From NCBI RefSeq assembly GCF_001556515.1, contig NZ_LSJA01000130.1:11581-75580 (forward strand): a stretch of DNA of 64,000 nucleotides, given 5' to 3'. Under the pieces are notes generated by a model. It made no database searches, was not told where the DNA came from, and saw only the letters and a list, made by a program, of their open reading frames with translations. Within the stretch, counting starts at the first letter, position 1, and each line of letters begins with the position of its first letter. Made by a program: the position numbers and the translations under genes. Of the stretch, positions 48,098-60,065 are shown in pieces. Origin of the DNA: Caulobacter sp. CCH9-E1 (GTDB lineage: Bacteria > Pseudomonadota > Alphaproteobacteria > Caulobacterales > Caulobacteraceae).

Positions 48098-50920
48098 CTA
48101 CCGGGCCACGCTGGCGCGGGCGCGCCGCAGGCCCGGCCGGGCGGCGGGCGCGCCGGCCTCATTCTGCTCCAGCGCGTCCAGCAGGCCGGCCTTCAGCGCG
48201 TTGATCTTGCGCGTCTCGGTGATCTTCTCGCCCCGCGCGGTCTGGACATAGAAGGCGTCGACCGCCCGCTCGCCATAGCCGTCGATATGGGCCGACTGGA
48301 TCGACAGGCCGCTGTCGGCCAGACTCTTGGCCAGGGCGTGCAGCAGGCCGGGACGGTCTCGGCCCGACGCCTCGACCACGGTCGCGTCATCCGAGGCGTC
48401 GTTGTCGACCGTGACGCTGGGCGCGATGGCGAAGGCCGCCGCGCGGGCCTGCTCGGCGCCCCGACGCGGCTCCACAACGAGCGGCTCGCCCTTGCCGGCC
48501 GCCTCCAGGGCGTCGGCGAGGCGACGAAGGGCGCGAGGGTTCTCGCAGCCCAGCGGCGCGCCCGTCACGTCCTGCACATAGAAGACGTCCAGCGCCTGAC
48601 CCTGGCGCGAGGTAAAGACCCGCGCGCCGACCACGTTGCCGCCCAGGGACGAGATGGTCAGGGCCAGATCCGCGAACAGGCCTTGGCGATCCTTGGCCGC
48701 GACCACGATCTCGGACGCGTTGTGGCCGGAGCGCACGCGTCCCTCGGCCGCCGCGCCGCCCTGGGCGGCCGCTCGGCGCGCCAGAACGGCGTGCTCCAGA
48801 AGGTCTTCCTGGGAGAAGGCGCTGAAATAGGCGTTCTCCATCGCCGCGACCCAGCCTCTGGCGTCGGGGTCCGCCTCCAGCAGGGCGGCGCGCGCGGTTT
48901 CGGCGGCGGCCTCCTGGTGGCGCTGGACGTTGGCGGCGGCGTCGCTGCCCCGCCCGCCGCGGAACACCGCCTCGGTGGCGTTGTAGAGCTCGCGCAGCAG
49001 CTGGCCCTTCCAGCCGTTCCAGACGCCCGGCCCCACGGCGCGGATGTCGGCGACGGTGATAACCAGCAGAAGGCGCAGACGCTCGGGATTCTCGACGATC
49101 CGCGCGAAAGCCGCGACCGTGCCGGGATCGGACACGTCGCGCTTCTGGGCGAAGTCGCTCATGACGAGATGGTTCTCGACCAGCCAGGCGACCAGCTCGA
49201 CCTTGCTGCGCTCGACGCCCAGGCGCTCGCAGGCGCTGCGGGCCGACCGCGCCCCGGCCTTCTCCTGGCCGCCGACCCCGCCCTTGCCGGTGTCGTGCAG
49301 CAGCATGGCCAGGAACAGGGCCTCGCGATCCTCGATCAGAGGCATGATCGAGACGGCCAGCGGGTGGTCGTCGGCCAGGCGTCCGGCGGCGATGTCGCCG
49401 ATGATGCCGACCGCCCGCAGGGTGTGCTCGTCCACCGTGTACGAGTGGTACATGTTGAACTGCATCTGGGCGACGACGCGGCCAAACTCTGGAATGAACC
49501 GGCCCAGCACGCCGGCGTCGTTCATCAGGGTCAGGGTGCGATAGCTGCGCTTGCCCCGCGCCAACAGGTCCAGGAACGCCCGGCAGGCCTCGGGGTCGCG
49601 GCGGACCTTCGAGGTGATCAGATGCAGGCCGCGGGTCACCGCCGTGAAGGCGTCGGGGTGCAGGTCGAGGTCGCGCTCGTCGGCGATCTTGAACAGGCGG
49701 ATCAGGTTGACAGGATCGGCCTCGAAAATCTCGGGCCCTTCGATGTTCAGGCGACCGTTGTCCTCGAAGAAGCCCTTGACCTCCAGCGCCTTCCGCTTGG
49801 GCTTGCCGCCCGGCAGGAACCGCGAAATGCCCTTGGGCTCGTGCTTGAAGTGCTCGGCCTCCAGCTTGGCCGAGAAGGCGCGGGTCAGGGCCCCGACCTC
49901 CTTGGCGATCAGGAAGTAGCGGCGCATGAACCGCTCGACCGCCGGGGCGTCGCCCCGGTCGCCATAGCCCATGCGGCGGGCGATCTCGGGCTGCAGGTCG
50001 AAGGTCAGGCGCTCCTCGGGCCGGCCGGTGGTGAAGTGCAGGTGAGCCCGCACCGCGTGCAGGAAGTCGAAGGCGCGGATGAAGGCCTTGGTCTCGCGGG
50101 TCGAGAACACCTCCAGCTTGAAGACGTCCTCGGGACGGTCGACCGGGTGCAGGTACTCGGCGATCCACATCAGGGTGTGGAGGTCGCGAAGACCGCCCTT
50201 CCCTTCCTTGACGTTGGGCTCGACCATGTAGCGGCTGGCGCCGGCGCGGGCCTGGCGATCGTCGCGCTCCTTCAGCTTGGCGGCGACGAACTGGGCGCCG
50301 GTGCCCTTCATCACCTCGTCGCGGAAACGGCGCTTGAGGTCCTCGGCCAGGCGCTCGTCGCCGGTCAGGCGGCGGGCCTCCAGGATCGAGGTGCGGATCG
50401 TGTAGTCTTCCTTCGAGAGGCGCACGCACTCCTCGATCGTCCGCGAGGCGTGGCCGACCTTGAAGCCCAGATCCCACAGCGCATAGAGCATGTACTCGAT
50501 CACGCTCTCGGCGTGCGGCGTCTGCTTGTAGGGCCGCAGGAAGAGGAGATCGATGTCCGAGAACGGCGCCAGGGTGCCCCGGCCGTAACCGCCGACCGCC
50601 ATCAGGCACAGGCGTTCGCCCTCCGTGGGGTTGCGGGCCCGGAAGATGTGCACCGTGGTGAAGTCGTAAAGGGCGGTGATCACCTCATCGGTGACGCCCG
50701 AGATCAGCCGCGCGGTCTCGACGCCGCTGGCCCCGTTTTCAAGCCGCTCCTTGGCGATCATCCGGCCGCGAAACAGCGCCTGCTTGAGGATCTCGATAGC
50801 CCGCGACCGCTGCTCGGCCTCGTTGCCGATCGAGTCGAGGGCGGCGGCCGAGAGACGCGCGCGAAGGGCGTGACCGTCGACGACGTGTTCCAGGCGGGTG
50901 GGGCGAAGGCGACGGGGCAT
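48098..50920 (-). CDS. glnD: Bifunctional PII uridylyltransferase/uridylyl-removing enzyme GlnD
   Basis: 940 residues. GlnD senses glutamine and modifies PII proteins. In order: a nucleotidyltransferase domain with VGGYGRGTLAPFSDIDLLFL (about 108-127), a PII-uridylyltransferase middle, and an HD hydrolase domain with MLLHDTGKGGVGG (about 535). Two C-terminal ACT domains follow (DRQGLFADLALTISSLGGNVV near 735; DRPGLLHALAKSLADSGLSI near 855). The start is the only suitable ATG and lies 20 bases after the mutS stop, so mutS and glnD are probably co-transcribed. Confidence 0.96.
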   Translation of the reverse strand: MPRRLRPTRLEHVVDGHALRARLSAAALDSIGNEAEQRSRAIEILKQALFRGRMIAKERLENGASGVETARLISGVTDEVITALYDFTTVHIFRARNPTEGERLCLMAVGGYGRGTLAPFSDIDLLFLRPYKQTPHAESVIEYMLYALWDLGFKVGHASRTIEECVRLSKEDYTIRTSILEARRLTGDERLAEDLKRRFRDEVMKGTGAQFVAAKLKERDDRQARAGASRYMVEPNVKEGKGGLRDLHTLMWIAEYLHPVDRPEDVFKLEVFSTRETKAFIRAFDFLHAVRAHLHFTTGRPEERLTFDLQPEIARRMGYGDRGDAPAVERFMRRYFLIAKEVGALTRAFSAKLEAEHFKHEPKGISRFLPGGKPKRKALEVKGFFEDNGRLNIEGPEIFEADPVNLIRLFKIADERDLDLHPDAFTAVTRGLHLITSKVRRDPEACRAFLDLLARGKRSYRTLTLMNDAGVLGRFIPEFGRVVAQMQFNMYHSYTVDEHTLRAVGIIGDIAAGRLADDHPLAVSIMPLIEDREALFLAMLLHDTGKGGVGGQEKAGARSARSACERLGVERSKVELVAWLVENHLVMSDFAQKRDVSDPGTVAAFARIVENPERLRLLLVITVADIRAVGPGVWNGWKGQLLRELYNATEAVFRGGRGSDAAANVQRHQEAAAETARAALLEADPDARGWVAAMENAYFSAFSQEDLLEHAVLARRAAAQGGAAAEGRVRSGHNASEIVVAAKDRQGLFADLALTISSLGGNVVGARVFTSRQGQALDVFYVQDVTGAPLGCENPRALRRLADALEAAGKGEPLVVEPRRGAEQARAAAFAIAPSVTVDNDASDDATVVEASGRDRPGLLHALAKSLADSGLSIQSAHIDGYGERAVDAFYVQTARGEKITETRKINALKAGLLDALEQNEAGAPAARPGLRRARASVAR

Positions 50921-50940
50921 GAGGCTTATATGGTTACGCG

Positions 50941-53655
50941 CTAGGTCTTGAGCAGACCCTTAAGACGATAGAGCGCCTCCAAGGCCTCGCGCGGGCTCAT
51001 GCCGTCAACGTCGAGATCCTCCAGCGTGGTCTCGACCGCGCTGGGCGCCGCCTTGGCGGGCGCCCCCATGGACGTCGAGGCGACGGCCTGGCTCATGGCG
51101 AACAGCGGCAGGTCGTCCAGCTTGGCCGGCGACTGGTCCTTGGTCTCCAGGCGATCCAGCACCTCGCGGGCGCGGGCCACGACCGGCATGGGCACGCCGG
51201 CCAGCTTGGCGACCTGCACGCCGTAAGAGCGGTCGGCGGGGCCCGACACCGCCTCGTGCAGGAAGACGAGGTCGCCGTTCCACTCCTTGGCGCGCAGGGA
51301 GAGGTTCGAGACGAAGCTCATCCGCTCCTCCAGCGTCGCCAACTCGTGATAGTGCGTGGCGAACAGGGCCCGGCAGCGGTTGACGTCGTGCAGGGCCTCG
51401 GCGCAGGCCCAGGCGATGGCCAGACCGTCATAGGTCGCCGTGCCACGGCCGATCTCGTCCAGGATCACCAGGCTGCGCGGTCCGGCCTGGGTCAGGATGG
51501 CGGCGGTCTCGACCATCTCCATCATGAAGGTCGAGCGGCCGCGGGCCAGGTCGTCGCCGGCTCCGACGCGCGAGAAGAGGCGGTCGACAACGCCCAGCCG
51601 GAAGCTGGCGGCCGGCACGTAGCAGCCGGACTGGGCGAGAATAGCGAGCAAGGCGTTCTGGCGCAGGAAAGTCGACTTACCGGCCATGTTCGGACCGGTG
51701 ACGATCGACAGGCGCGGTCCGCCCTCCCCCGAGGCGTCCAGACAGCAGTCGTTGGGCGTGTAGGGTTCGCCCGCCCGCTTCACGGCCGCCTCGACCACCG
51801 GGTGGCGGGCCCCCTTGGCGTCGAAGGCGTAGGATTTGTCGACGATCGGCCGCACGGCGCCGGCGTCCTCGGCCCATTCGGCGAGGGCCGAGGCGACGTC
51901 GATCCGGGCCAGGGCCTCGGCGGCGATCTGGATGGCGTCGGCCAGCAGGCGGGCCTGCTCGCGCCAGTCCTCGAAGGCGGCGACCTCCATGGCCAGCGCC
52001 CGCTCGGCGGCCTGGGCGATGCGGGCGTCTAGATCGGCCAGCTCCACCGTGGTGAAGCGCACCTGGTTGGCCAGGGTCTGGCGGTGGATGAAGGTCGCGT
52101 TCAGCGGCGGCTGGAACAGCGGATCGGCCTTGCCGGCGGTGGCCTCGACGAAATAGCCGAGCACGCCGTTGTGGCGGATCTTCAGCGGCACGCCGCTCTC
52201 GGCGGTCAGCTGAGCCTCCATGGCGACGATGACCTTGCGGCTGTCGTCGCGCAGGGTGCGCGCCTGGTCGAGCTCGGGCCGGACGCCCGCCGCCACGAAG
52301 CCGCCGTCGCGCGCCAGGGCCGGCAGGTCGGGGCCGAGGCCCTGCTCCAGCGTGTTCAGGAACTGCGACAGGCCCTCGTGCAGCGACGGCGTCAGGGCCT
52401 TGAACGCATGCTCCAGCTCGAACGGCGGCGGCGACAGCGGGTCGGGCGAGCCGCCCGCCATGCCGGCCAGACGCTCGCCGCACTTCAGGGTGTCGCGGAT
52501 ACAGCCGAGGTCGCGGGGACCGCCTCGGCCCAGGGCCAGCCGCGACAGAGCGCGGGCCATGTCGCCGGCGCCCTTCAGCACTTCCCGGAGGCGCTGGCGC
52601 AGCTGGCGGTGCTCGACGAACCATTCCACCGCGTCCAGGCGCTGGTCGATGGCGGCGGGGTCCAGCAACGGGCGGGCCAGACGCGAGGCCAGCATGCGGG
52701 CCCCGCCGGCGGTCACCGTGCGGTCGATGGCGGCCAGAAGCGAGCCGTTGCGGTCGCCGGTCTGGGTGCGGTCGATCTCGAGGCTGCCGCGCGTGGCCGG
52801 GTCGATGGCCATGACGTCCGCATCGGCGGCCCGCCGGGGCGCGCGCAGGGCCGGCAGCTTGCCGGCCTGGGTCATCTCCAGGTGGGCGGCGATCAGGCCC
52901 AGGGCCCCGATCTCGGCCGGCGACAGGCCGCCAAAGCCGTCCAGGGTCTCGACGCCATAGAGCCGCTTCACGCGGGTCTCGGACGCCTGCGGCTCGGACA
53001 GGGCCGAGGGCATCGGCTGCACCAGGCCGCCGCAGATCTTCAGGGTCTGGGACAGGCTGTCGTCGGACAGCAGGCGGTCGGCGACCAGGGTCTCGGACGG
53101 GGCCAGGGCCGCCAGGATCGGCGCCACGGCCTCCTTGGCCAGGGCGAAGACCTCGACCTCGCCGGTCGACAGCTCGACCGAGGCGACGGCCGCCTGGCCC
53201 GCCCGGATGGCGACGGCGGCGAGACGATTGGCGCCCCGGGCGTCCAGCAGGCCGTCCTCGGTCAGGGTGCCCGGCGTCACCACGCGGACGATGTCGCGGC
53301 GGACGACGGACTTGGAGCCGCGCTTCTTGGCCTCGGCGGGGTCTTCCATCTGCTCGCAGACGGCGACCTTGAAGCCCAGGCGGATCAGCTTCGAGAGATA
53401 GGCCTCGGCCGCGTGCTGCGGCACGCCCGCCATCGGGATCGGCTGGCCGTTGTGCGTACCCCGGAACGTCTGGCTGATGCCCAGCGCCGCGGCGGCCTTG
53501 TAGGCGTCGTCGAAGAACAGCTCGTAGAAGTCGCCCATGCGAAAGAAGATCAGCGCATCGGGCTGGCGCGCCTTCATCTCGAAGAACTGGGCCATCACCG
53601 GCGTCGCGCCGGTGGGGTCGAGCGTGGCGGCAGAGGGCGTCGTGTGGGCGTTCAT
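50941..53655 (-). CDS. mutS: DNA mismatch repair protein MutS
   Basis: 904 residues. The mismatch-binding domain I begins with PVMAQFFEMKARQPDALIFFRMGDFYELFFDDA; the Phe-x-Glu wedge motif appears as FYELF. The C-terminal ATPase has Walker A TGPNMAGKSTFLRQ (about 655), GRGTATYDGLAIAWA and FATHYHELATL. A short C-terminal tail continues past the HTH dimer region. It recognises mismatches and starts repair with MutL. It is upstream of glnD in the order typical of alphaproteobacteria, and dnaJ ends about 100 bases upstream. Confidence 0.97.
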   Translation of the reverse strand: MNAHTTPSAATLDPTGATPVMAQFFEMKARQPDALIFFRMGDFYELFFDDAYKAAAALGISQTFRGTHNGQPIPMAGVPQHAAEAYLSKLIRLGFKVAVCEQMEDPAEAKKRGSKSVVRRDIVRVVTPGTLTEDGLLDARGANRLAAVAIRAGQAAVASVELSTGEVEVFALAKEAVAPILAALAPSETLVADRLLSDDSLSQTLKICGGLVQPMPSALSEPQASETRVKRLYGVETLDGFGGLSPAEIGALGLIAAHLEMTQAGKLPALRAPRRAADADVMAIDPATRGSLEIDRTQTGDRNGSLLAAIDRTVTAGGARMLASRLARPLLDPAAIDQRLDAVEWFVEHRQLRQRLREVLKGAGDMARALSRLALGRGGPRDLGCIRDTLKCGERLAGMAGGSPDPLSPPPFELEHAFKALTPSLHEGLSQFLNTLEQGLGPDLPALARDGGFVAAGVRPELDQARTLRDDSRKVIVAMEAQLTAESGVPLKIRHNGVLGYFVEATAGKADPLFQPPLNATFIHRQTLANQVRFTTVELADLDARIAQAAERALAMEVAAFEDWREQARLLADAIQIAAEALARIDVASALAEWAEDAGAVRPIVDKSYAFDAKGARHPVVEAAVKRAGEPYTPNDCCLDASGEGGPRLSIVTGPNMAGKSTFLRQNALLAILAQSGCYVPAASFRLGVVDRLFSRVGAGDDLARGRSTFMMEMVETAAILTQAGPRSLVILDEIGRGTATYDGLAIAWACAEALHDVNRCRALFATHYHELATLEERMSFVSNLSLRAKEWNGDLVFLHEAVSGPADRSYGVQVAKLAGVPMPVVARAREVLDRLETKDQSPAKLDDLPLFAMSQAVASTSMGAPAKAAPSAVETTLEDLDVDGMSPREALEALYRLKGLLKT

Positions 53656-53756
53656 CGTCCCGGAAACTACAGAGCGTCGCGACTCCCGTTAAGGGGCGGC
53701 GTTAAGGTTTTCCGGGGACAGAGGGCCCAAAGTTCGGGGATGGCGACGGGGAGGTG

Positions 53757-54914
53757 TTAGTTCCCCGTGACCTCTTCCCAGAAGCGCTTAGCCTTGCCGA
53801 CGAAGTTGGCGGACTTGGGGTTCTGCTTCTCGCCGCACAGGCCGGCCAGCTCCCTGAGCAGCTCCTTCTGGCGGGCGGAGAGGTGGGTCGGGGTCTCGAC
53901 GAACAGCTCGACCACCAGATCGCCCCGCTGACGGCTGCGCAGGGAGGGCATGCCGCGTCCCTTGAGGCGGACGGTCTTGCCGGTCTGGGCGCCTTCGGGC
54001 ACCTGGACCTTGATCTTGCAATTGCCGTCGCAGTTCTCGCCGCCCAGCAGGCATGGGGCGTCGATCTCACCGCCCAGGGCCGCGGTCGTCATCGGCACCG
54101 GCACGGTGCAGAGCAGATCGAGGCCGTCGCGCTCGAACAACTCGTGCGGGGTCACAGACAGGAAGATGTAGAGGTCGCCGCGCGGGCCGCCGCGCGCGCC
54201 GGCGTCGCCCTCGCCCGCCAGGCGGATCCGGGCGCCGTCGTCGACGCCGGCCGGGATGCGGACGGAGAGAATGCGCTCGCGCCGCACCTGGCCGTGGCCG
54301 TTGCAGCTGGTGCACGGGTCCAGCACGAGACGACCCGAGCCGCCGCAGCGCGGGCAGCCGCGCTCGACCGCGAAGAAGCCTTGGGTGGCGCGGACCCGGC
54401 CGGCGCCGCCGCAGGCGCCGCAGACCGTGGGGCTGGTGCCCGGCTTGGCGCCCGAACCCTCGCAGGTCTCGCAGGTCATGGCGGCCGGAACGGTGATCTC
54501 GACCTCGGCGCCCGCATAGGCCTGCTCGAGGGAGATCTCCAGGTCGTAGCGCAGGTCCTGGCCGCGCTGGGGACCGTTCGACTGGCGACGGCCGCCGCCG
54601 AACATCTCCCCAAAGACGTCGCCGAACACGTCGTTGAAGATGTCGCTGGCGTCGAAGCCCTGGCCGCCGAACCCGCCCGGCCCGCCTTGCGGACCGTTGA
54701 CGCCGGCATGGCCGAAGCGGTCATAGGCCGCGCGCTTCTGGGGGTCCGAGAGGACCGAATAGGCTTCGTTGATTTCCTTGAACCGCCCGGCCGCGTTCTC
54801 GCAGCCGCCGTTGCGGTCGGGGTGGTGTTCCATCGCCAGCTTGCGGAACGCGGACTTCAGACCAGCCTCGTCGATGGTCCGGGTCACGCCGAGAATTTCG
54901 TAATAGTCGCGCAT
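53757..54914 (-). CDS. dnaJ: Chaperone protein DnaJ
   Basis: 385 residues. The J-domain has the HPD motif in [10 protein letters not shown] (about 30-39). A Gly/Phe linker rich in Gly follows ([14 protein letters not shown]). The zinc domain has all four CxxCxGxG repeats ([32 protein letters not shown]; about 146-210). The C-terminal substrate-binding domains follow. It stimulates DnaK and lies downstream of dnaK with 163 bases between, including a long hairpin. Confidence 0.97.
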   Translation of the reverse strand: MRDYYEILGVTRTIDEAGLKSAFRKLAMEHHPDRNGGCENAAGRFKEINEAYSVLSDPQKRAAYDRFGHAGVNGPQGGPGGFGGQGFDASDIFNDVFGDVFGEMFGGGRRQSNGPQRGQDLRYDLEISLEQAYAGAEVEITVPAAMTCETCEGSGAKPGTSPTVCGACGGAGRVRATQGFFAVERGCPRCGGSGRLVLDPCTSCNGHGQVRRERILSVRIPAGVDDGARIRLAGEGDAGARGGPRGDLYIFLSVTPHELFERDGLDLLCTVPVPMTTAALGGEIDAPCLLGGENCDGNCKIKVQVPEGAQTGKTVRLKGRGMPSLRSRQRGDLVVELFVETPTHLSARQKELLRELAGLCGEKQNPKSANFVGKAKRFWEEVTGN

Positions 54915-55022
54915 TGTCAGCGTCTGGCGCCCAAAAGGCCCACGAAAGTGGCGTTGATAGAGGAAGAGGTGGGATGACCCAGGACCCGGCGCAAGGCGCT
55001 CTCAGGTCCCGAGACGGAAGGT

Positions 55023-55066
55023 CGCGGCCGCGGAACGATCGTTAGGCGAATGTTCCGCGGCGCGCG
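55023..55066 (-). promoter_or_regulatory. Long hairpin between dnaK and dnaJ
   Basis: CCGCGGAAC and GTTCCGCGG are perfect arms, extended outward by further G/C pairs, around a 15-base loop. It begins 12 bases after the dnaK stop. There is no T-tract on the minus strand, so it is more likely a processing or stability element (or partial terminator) that sets the dnaK:dnaJ ratio. Confidence 0.55.
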
Positions 55067-55077
55067 CATGGCGGTGC

Positions 55078-56976
<1,899 letters not shown>

Positions 56977-57172
56977 CTTCGTACCTGTCGCTCCTTTAGG
57001 CGGACGGCGGTGACAAGGGCCTTCTCAGAAGCGCCCCGGTTTTTCTCGTACCGTCCCCGTGGTTCGCACTCTCTCGGGTTTACGTTCCACATCCTGCCCG
57101 ACCGACGAAAGTCGAACGGGCAAAATGCGTTGTGCGAAGTTGACGAGCCCGTCAACCCCGCTTCGAAGCCGG

Positions 57173-57200
57173 ATATGGGGGATAGCCAGCGGGGTGCAAG
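57173..57200 (-). promoter_or_regulatory. Sigma-32-type heat-shock promoter for dnaK
   Basis: Read on the minus strand: -35 CTTGCAC, 13 bases, then -10 CCCCATAT. Both elements and the spacing match the sigma-32 consensus (CTTGAAA, 11-16 bases, CCCCATNT). The 5' leader would be about 190 bases. A TTGACG-type -35 for the vegetative sigma factor lies just downstream, so there may be tandem promoters. Confidence 0.85.
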
Positions 57201-57245
57201 ACCATAACCCCATGGCGCGAGGGGGAATCTCGCTTCTTGCGACAG

Positions 57246-57274
57246 AAAAATGGCCGCGCCCAAAAGGCGCGGCC
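57246..57274 (-). terminator. Rho-independent terminator after pepN
   Basis: GGCCGCGCC/GGCGCGGCC, a nine-base stem with a five-base loop, is followed by ATTTTTC on the minus strand. It lies 35 bases past the pepN stop and upstream of the dnaK promoter, isolating the two units. Confidence 0.88.
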
Positions 57275-57308
57275 GCTGAAAGTCTTGAACTTTTAGGCGT
57301 TTGTAGCG

Positions 57309-59972
57309 CTAGCCCGCCTTGGCGACCCACGCGGTGATGGCCGGCAGGCGATCCTGGCGGATCTTGGCGCGGTTCAGCACCGAGGCGGCCGCCTTTTCGG
57401 CTTCCTTGCGCGAGCCCTCGGCCAGATTGGCCGCGGCGTAGGCCTTGATCTTGTCGGCCATGGCCGGGTTCGACGAGCCGGAGCCCAGGCCCGGGATGAA
57501 CCGGGTGCGCGAGCTGGAGTCGACCTTGGCGTTGACGGCGTCCTTGTTGGCCACGGCCCAGTCGAAGGTCATGTCCGGGAACTCGCCGGCCACGCGCGAG
57601 ATCATGTTGCTGGACAGGGTTTCGCCGGGCTCGGACGTCAGGGCCAGCTCCAGAGCCTTCTTGGCCAGAGCTTCTTCCTCGGTGGAGGCCAGCAGCATGT
57701 AGAGCTGCGACTTGACCAGCGGGGTCTTCTCGGCCTGAGCCTGGGCGCGGATGGCGTCCCAGGTCGCCGCGTCGGCCTGCCTGGCCACCACGTTCAGGAT
57801 CGTCTTGCGCAGCGGACCGGGGATGGCGCTGGGGTTGGTCTTGTCGGCGTTGAAGCGACGGATGGCCTCGGCCGCCACCTCGGCGTCGCCCAGCCCGCCC
57901 AGGGTCCCGATCAGGTTGGCGCGCAGGATGGCGACGTTGTCCGGCTCGCCGGCCTTGGCGGTCCAGCCGACCGCGGTCAGCAGCGGCCGCAGCTTGGCGA
58001 TCGCCAGCTTGCGGAACGCGGCGCGCTCGGCGGGCATGCCTTCGTAGTAGGCGTCGATCGTCGAATAGACGCCGGCGATCTTGGACAGCACCTGCGGATC
58101 GGCGTTGGCCGGCGTGGCCTTGGCCAGGTCGAGGAAGTCGGTGGCGGGCTGATAGCCGGCCAGGCCCATCGACCAGGCGTCGCTCATCACGCCCAGCTGG
58201 TCGATCGACGGCAGCTTCGCGAAGTTGGCGACAATGCCCGCGAAGCGCTCGGGGCCGTACTGAACGCGGAAGTAGCCATTCTGGCCGGCGTTGACGACGA
58301 CCGGGCCGCAGCCCTGGACCGTCACCGAGCCCTTGCCGCCGGTCAACAGGGTCTTGGCCTCGCCGCCGCCCCCCTTTTCATCTCCGAGCGCCTTGACCGT
58401 CACCGGCGTGCGCCAGGTGAGCGGCTTCTTGTTCGGCATGTCCTTGCTGAACTCGCCCTGGGTCAGGGCCAGGGTGGTCTTGCCGGCCGCGCAGGTCGCG
58501 CTGTCGACGGTGATCAGCGGCACGCCGGGCTGCAGGGTGAAGTCGTGGGCGATGGCCTTGATCGGCTTCTTGGCCGCCGTCTCGACCGCCTGCCACAGGT
58601 CGTCGCTGACCGTGTTGCCATGCGCGTGCTGCTTCATGTAGGCGCGCACGCCGTCGCGCCAGGCGTCATGGCCGACATAGCTTTCCAGCATGCGGATGAC
58701 GGCCTCGCCCTTCTGGTAGGTGATGGCGTCGAAGGCCTGGCTGGCCTGCTCGACCGTCTCCACGTGCTGGACGACCGGGTGGGTCGTCGACAGGGCGTCC
58801 AGGCCCATGGCGTATTCACGGCCAGCGACGGCGACGAGCGCCGAATTCCACTCGGGGTGGAAGTGCTCGGTGGCCCGGCCCTCCATCCACGAGGCGAAGC
58901 CTTCGTTCAGCCACAGGTCGTCCCACCAGGCCATGGTGACCAGGTCGCCGAACCACTGGTGGGCCATCTCGTGGGCGACGGTCGTGAAGACGTTCTGCTT
59001 GTCCCGCTCGGTCGAGATCTTCGGGTCCAGCAGCATCGCGTATTCGAAGTAGAAGATCGCGCCCCAGTTCTCCATGGCGCTGAAGAACTGGCTCTGGCCG
59101 GGGGCGGCGATGTTGTCCATCACCGGCAGCGGATAGGGCGTGCCGAAATAGTCGTTGTACCAGGGGAGGATTTCGGCGGCCGACTTCAGGGCGAACTCGG
59201 CTTTCGGGGTGTCGCCCTTCTTGGTCACGACGCCGACATCGACGCCGGCCGCCTTGACCGAGGCGCGGTCGAACTCGCCCAGGCCGAAGAACAGCAGGTA
59301 GGTCGACATCTTCGGCGAGGTCGCGAACTTCACCACCGTCTTGCCGCCGCCGATGTCCTTGGACGCGGCGATCGGCATGTTGGAGAGCGCCATCTGGCCG
59401 GTCGGGACCGTCGCCTCGACGCTGTAGGTGGCCTTGTAGAACGGCTCGTCCCACGACGGGATGAAGCGGCGAGCGTCGGAGTTCTCGAACTGGGTGTAGA
59501 GCGCCCGCTTCTTGCCGGTCTCGGTCTCGTAGTCGAGGGCGAACAGGCCGGCGGCCTGGGTGTAGATCTTGCCGGCGTAGTCGATCGACAGCACGTACTT
59601 GCCCTTGGCCAACGGCTTGGCGAACGTGAAGCTGGCCGTCTGGGCCTCGTCGTCGACCTTGACCTTGGCCGAACCGAAGCCGGCGATCTCGACCTTGTCG
59701 AAGGTCAGGTCGGCGGCCTGGAGGGTCACCGTGCTGGTCGGCTCGACCACCTCGATCGAAATCTTCACCCGCGCCTTGAAGCTCAGCTTGTCGGCGTCGG
59801 GGGTGAAGGCCAGATCATAGTGCGAGGGCCGCACGTTGCGCGGCAGCTGGGTGGTGACGGTGGCGAAGGTCGCGCCCTTCGAACCAGCGGTCGCGACCGG
59901 GGGGGCGGCGGAAACGCCTCCCGCGGCCAAAAGGATCACGGCCGCGGCCGTAGAGGACAAGAGACGACGCAT
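57309..59972 (-). CDS. M1-family metallopeptidase (aminopeptidase N-like), exported
   Basis: 887 residues. The start at 59970-59972 begins a signal peptide (LLSSTAAAVILLAAGGVSAAP, split as a charged Arg pair then a hydrophobic core). The zinc site is HEMAHQW with the downstream Glu in WLNEGFASW (about residues 331-354). The exopeptidase motif is FSAMENWGA (about 297), a variant of GAMEN. The C-terminal half is the ERAP1-like helical domain. It should trim peptides in the periplasm. The longer frame that extends upstream includes the alkB region and is not coding. Confidence 0.93.
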   Translation of the reverse strand: MRRLLSSTAAAVILLAAGGVSAAPPVATAGSKGATFATVTTQLPRNVRPSHYDLAFTPDADKLSFKARVKISIEVVEPTSTVTLQAADLTFDKVEIAGFGSAKVKVDDEAQTASFTFAKPLAKGKYVLSIDYAGKIYTQAAGLFALDYETETGKKRALYTQFENSDARRFIPSWDEPFYKATYSVEATVPTGQMALSNMPIAASKDIGGGKTVVKFATSPKMSTYLLFFGLGEFDRASVKAAGVDVGVVTKKGDTPKAEFALKSAAEILPWYNDYFGTPYPLPVMDNIAAPGQSQFFSAMENWGAIFYFEYAMLLDPKISTERDKQNVFTTVAHEMAHQWFGDLVTMAWWDDLWLNEGFASWMEGRATEHFHPEWNSALVAVAGREYAMGLDALSTTHPVVQHVETVEQASQAFDAITYQKGEAVIRMLESYVGHDAWRDGVRAYMKQHAHGNTVSDDLWQAVETAAKKPIKAIAHDFTLQPGVPLITVDSATCAAGKTTLALTQGEFSKDMPNKKPLTWRTPVTVKALGDEKGGGGEAKTLLTGGKGSVTVQGCGPVVVNAGQNGYFRVQYGPERFAGIVANFAKLPSIDQLGVMSDAWSMGLAGYQPATDFLDLAKATPANADPQVLSKIAGVYSTIDAYYEGMPAERAAFRKLAIAKLRPLLTAVGWTAKAGEPDNVAILRANLIGTLGGLGDAEVAAEAIRRFNADKTNPSAIPGPLRKTILNVVARQADAATWDAIRAQAQAEKTPLVKSQLYMLLASTEEEALAKKALELALTSEPGETLSSNMISRVAGEFPDMTFDWAVANKDAVNAKVDSSSRTRFIPGLGSGSSNPAMADKIKAYAAANLAEGSRKEAEKAAASVLNRAKIRQDRLPAITAWVAKAG

Positions 59973-60065
59973 GTTGGCTTCCAGATTGGAAATTTCATCC
60001 GGCCCCCTCAGCCGGCGGCGCGAACCAACACCTTCCGCCCCTGCGTCGCGCGTTAATAATCCGTA

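Noticed and set aside
47918..50944. About 1000-codon plus-strand frame opposite glnD
   Set aside because: It is the shadow of glnD. Its protein is low-complexity and rich in Gly, Ala, Arg and His, without motifs.
56977..57160. CIRCE operator upstream of dnaK
   Set aside because: Sequences resembling GCACTC occur, but the paired GAGTGC half-site at the right distance is missing; the sigma-32 promoter explains heat control.
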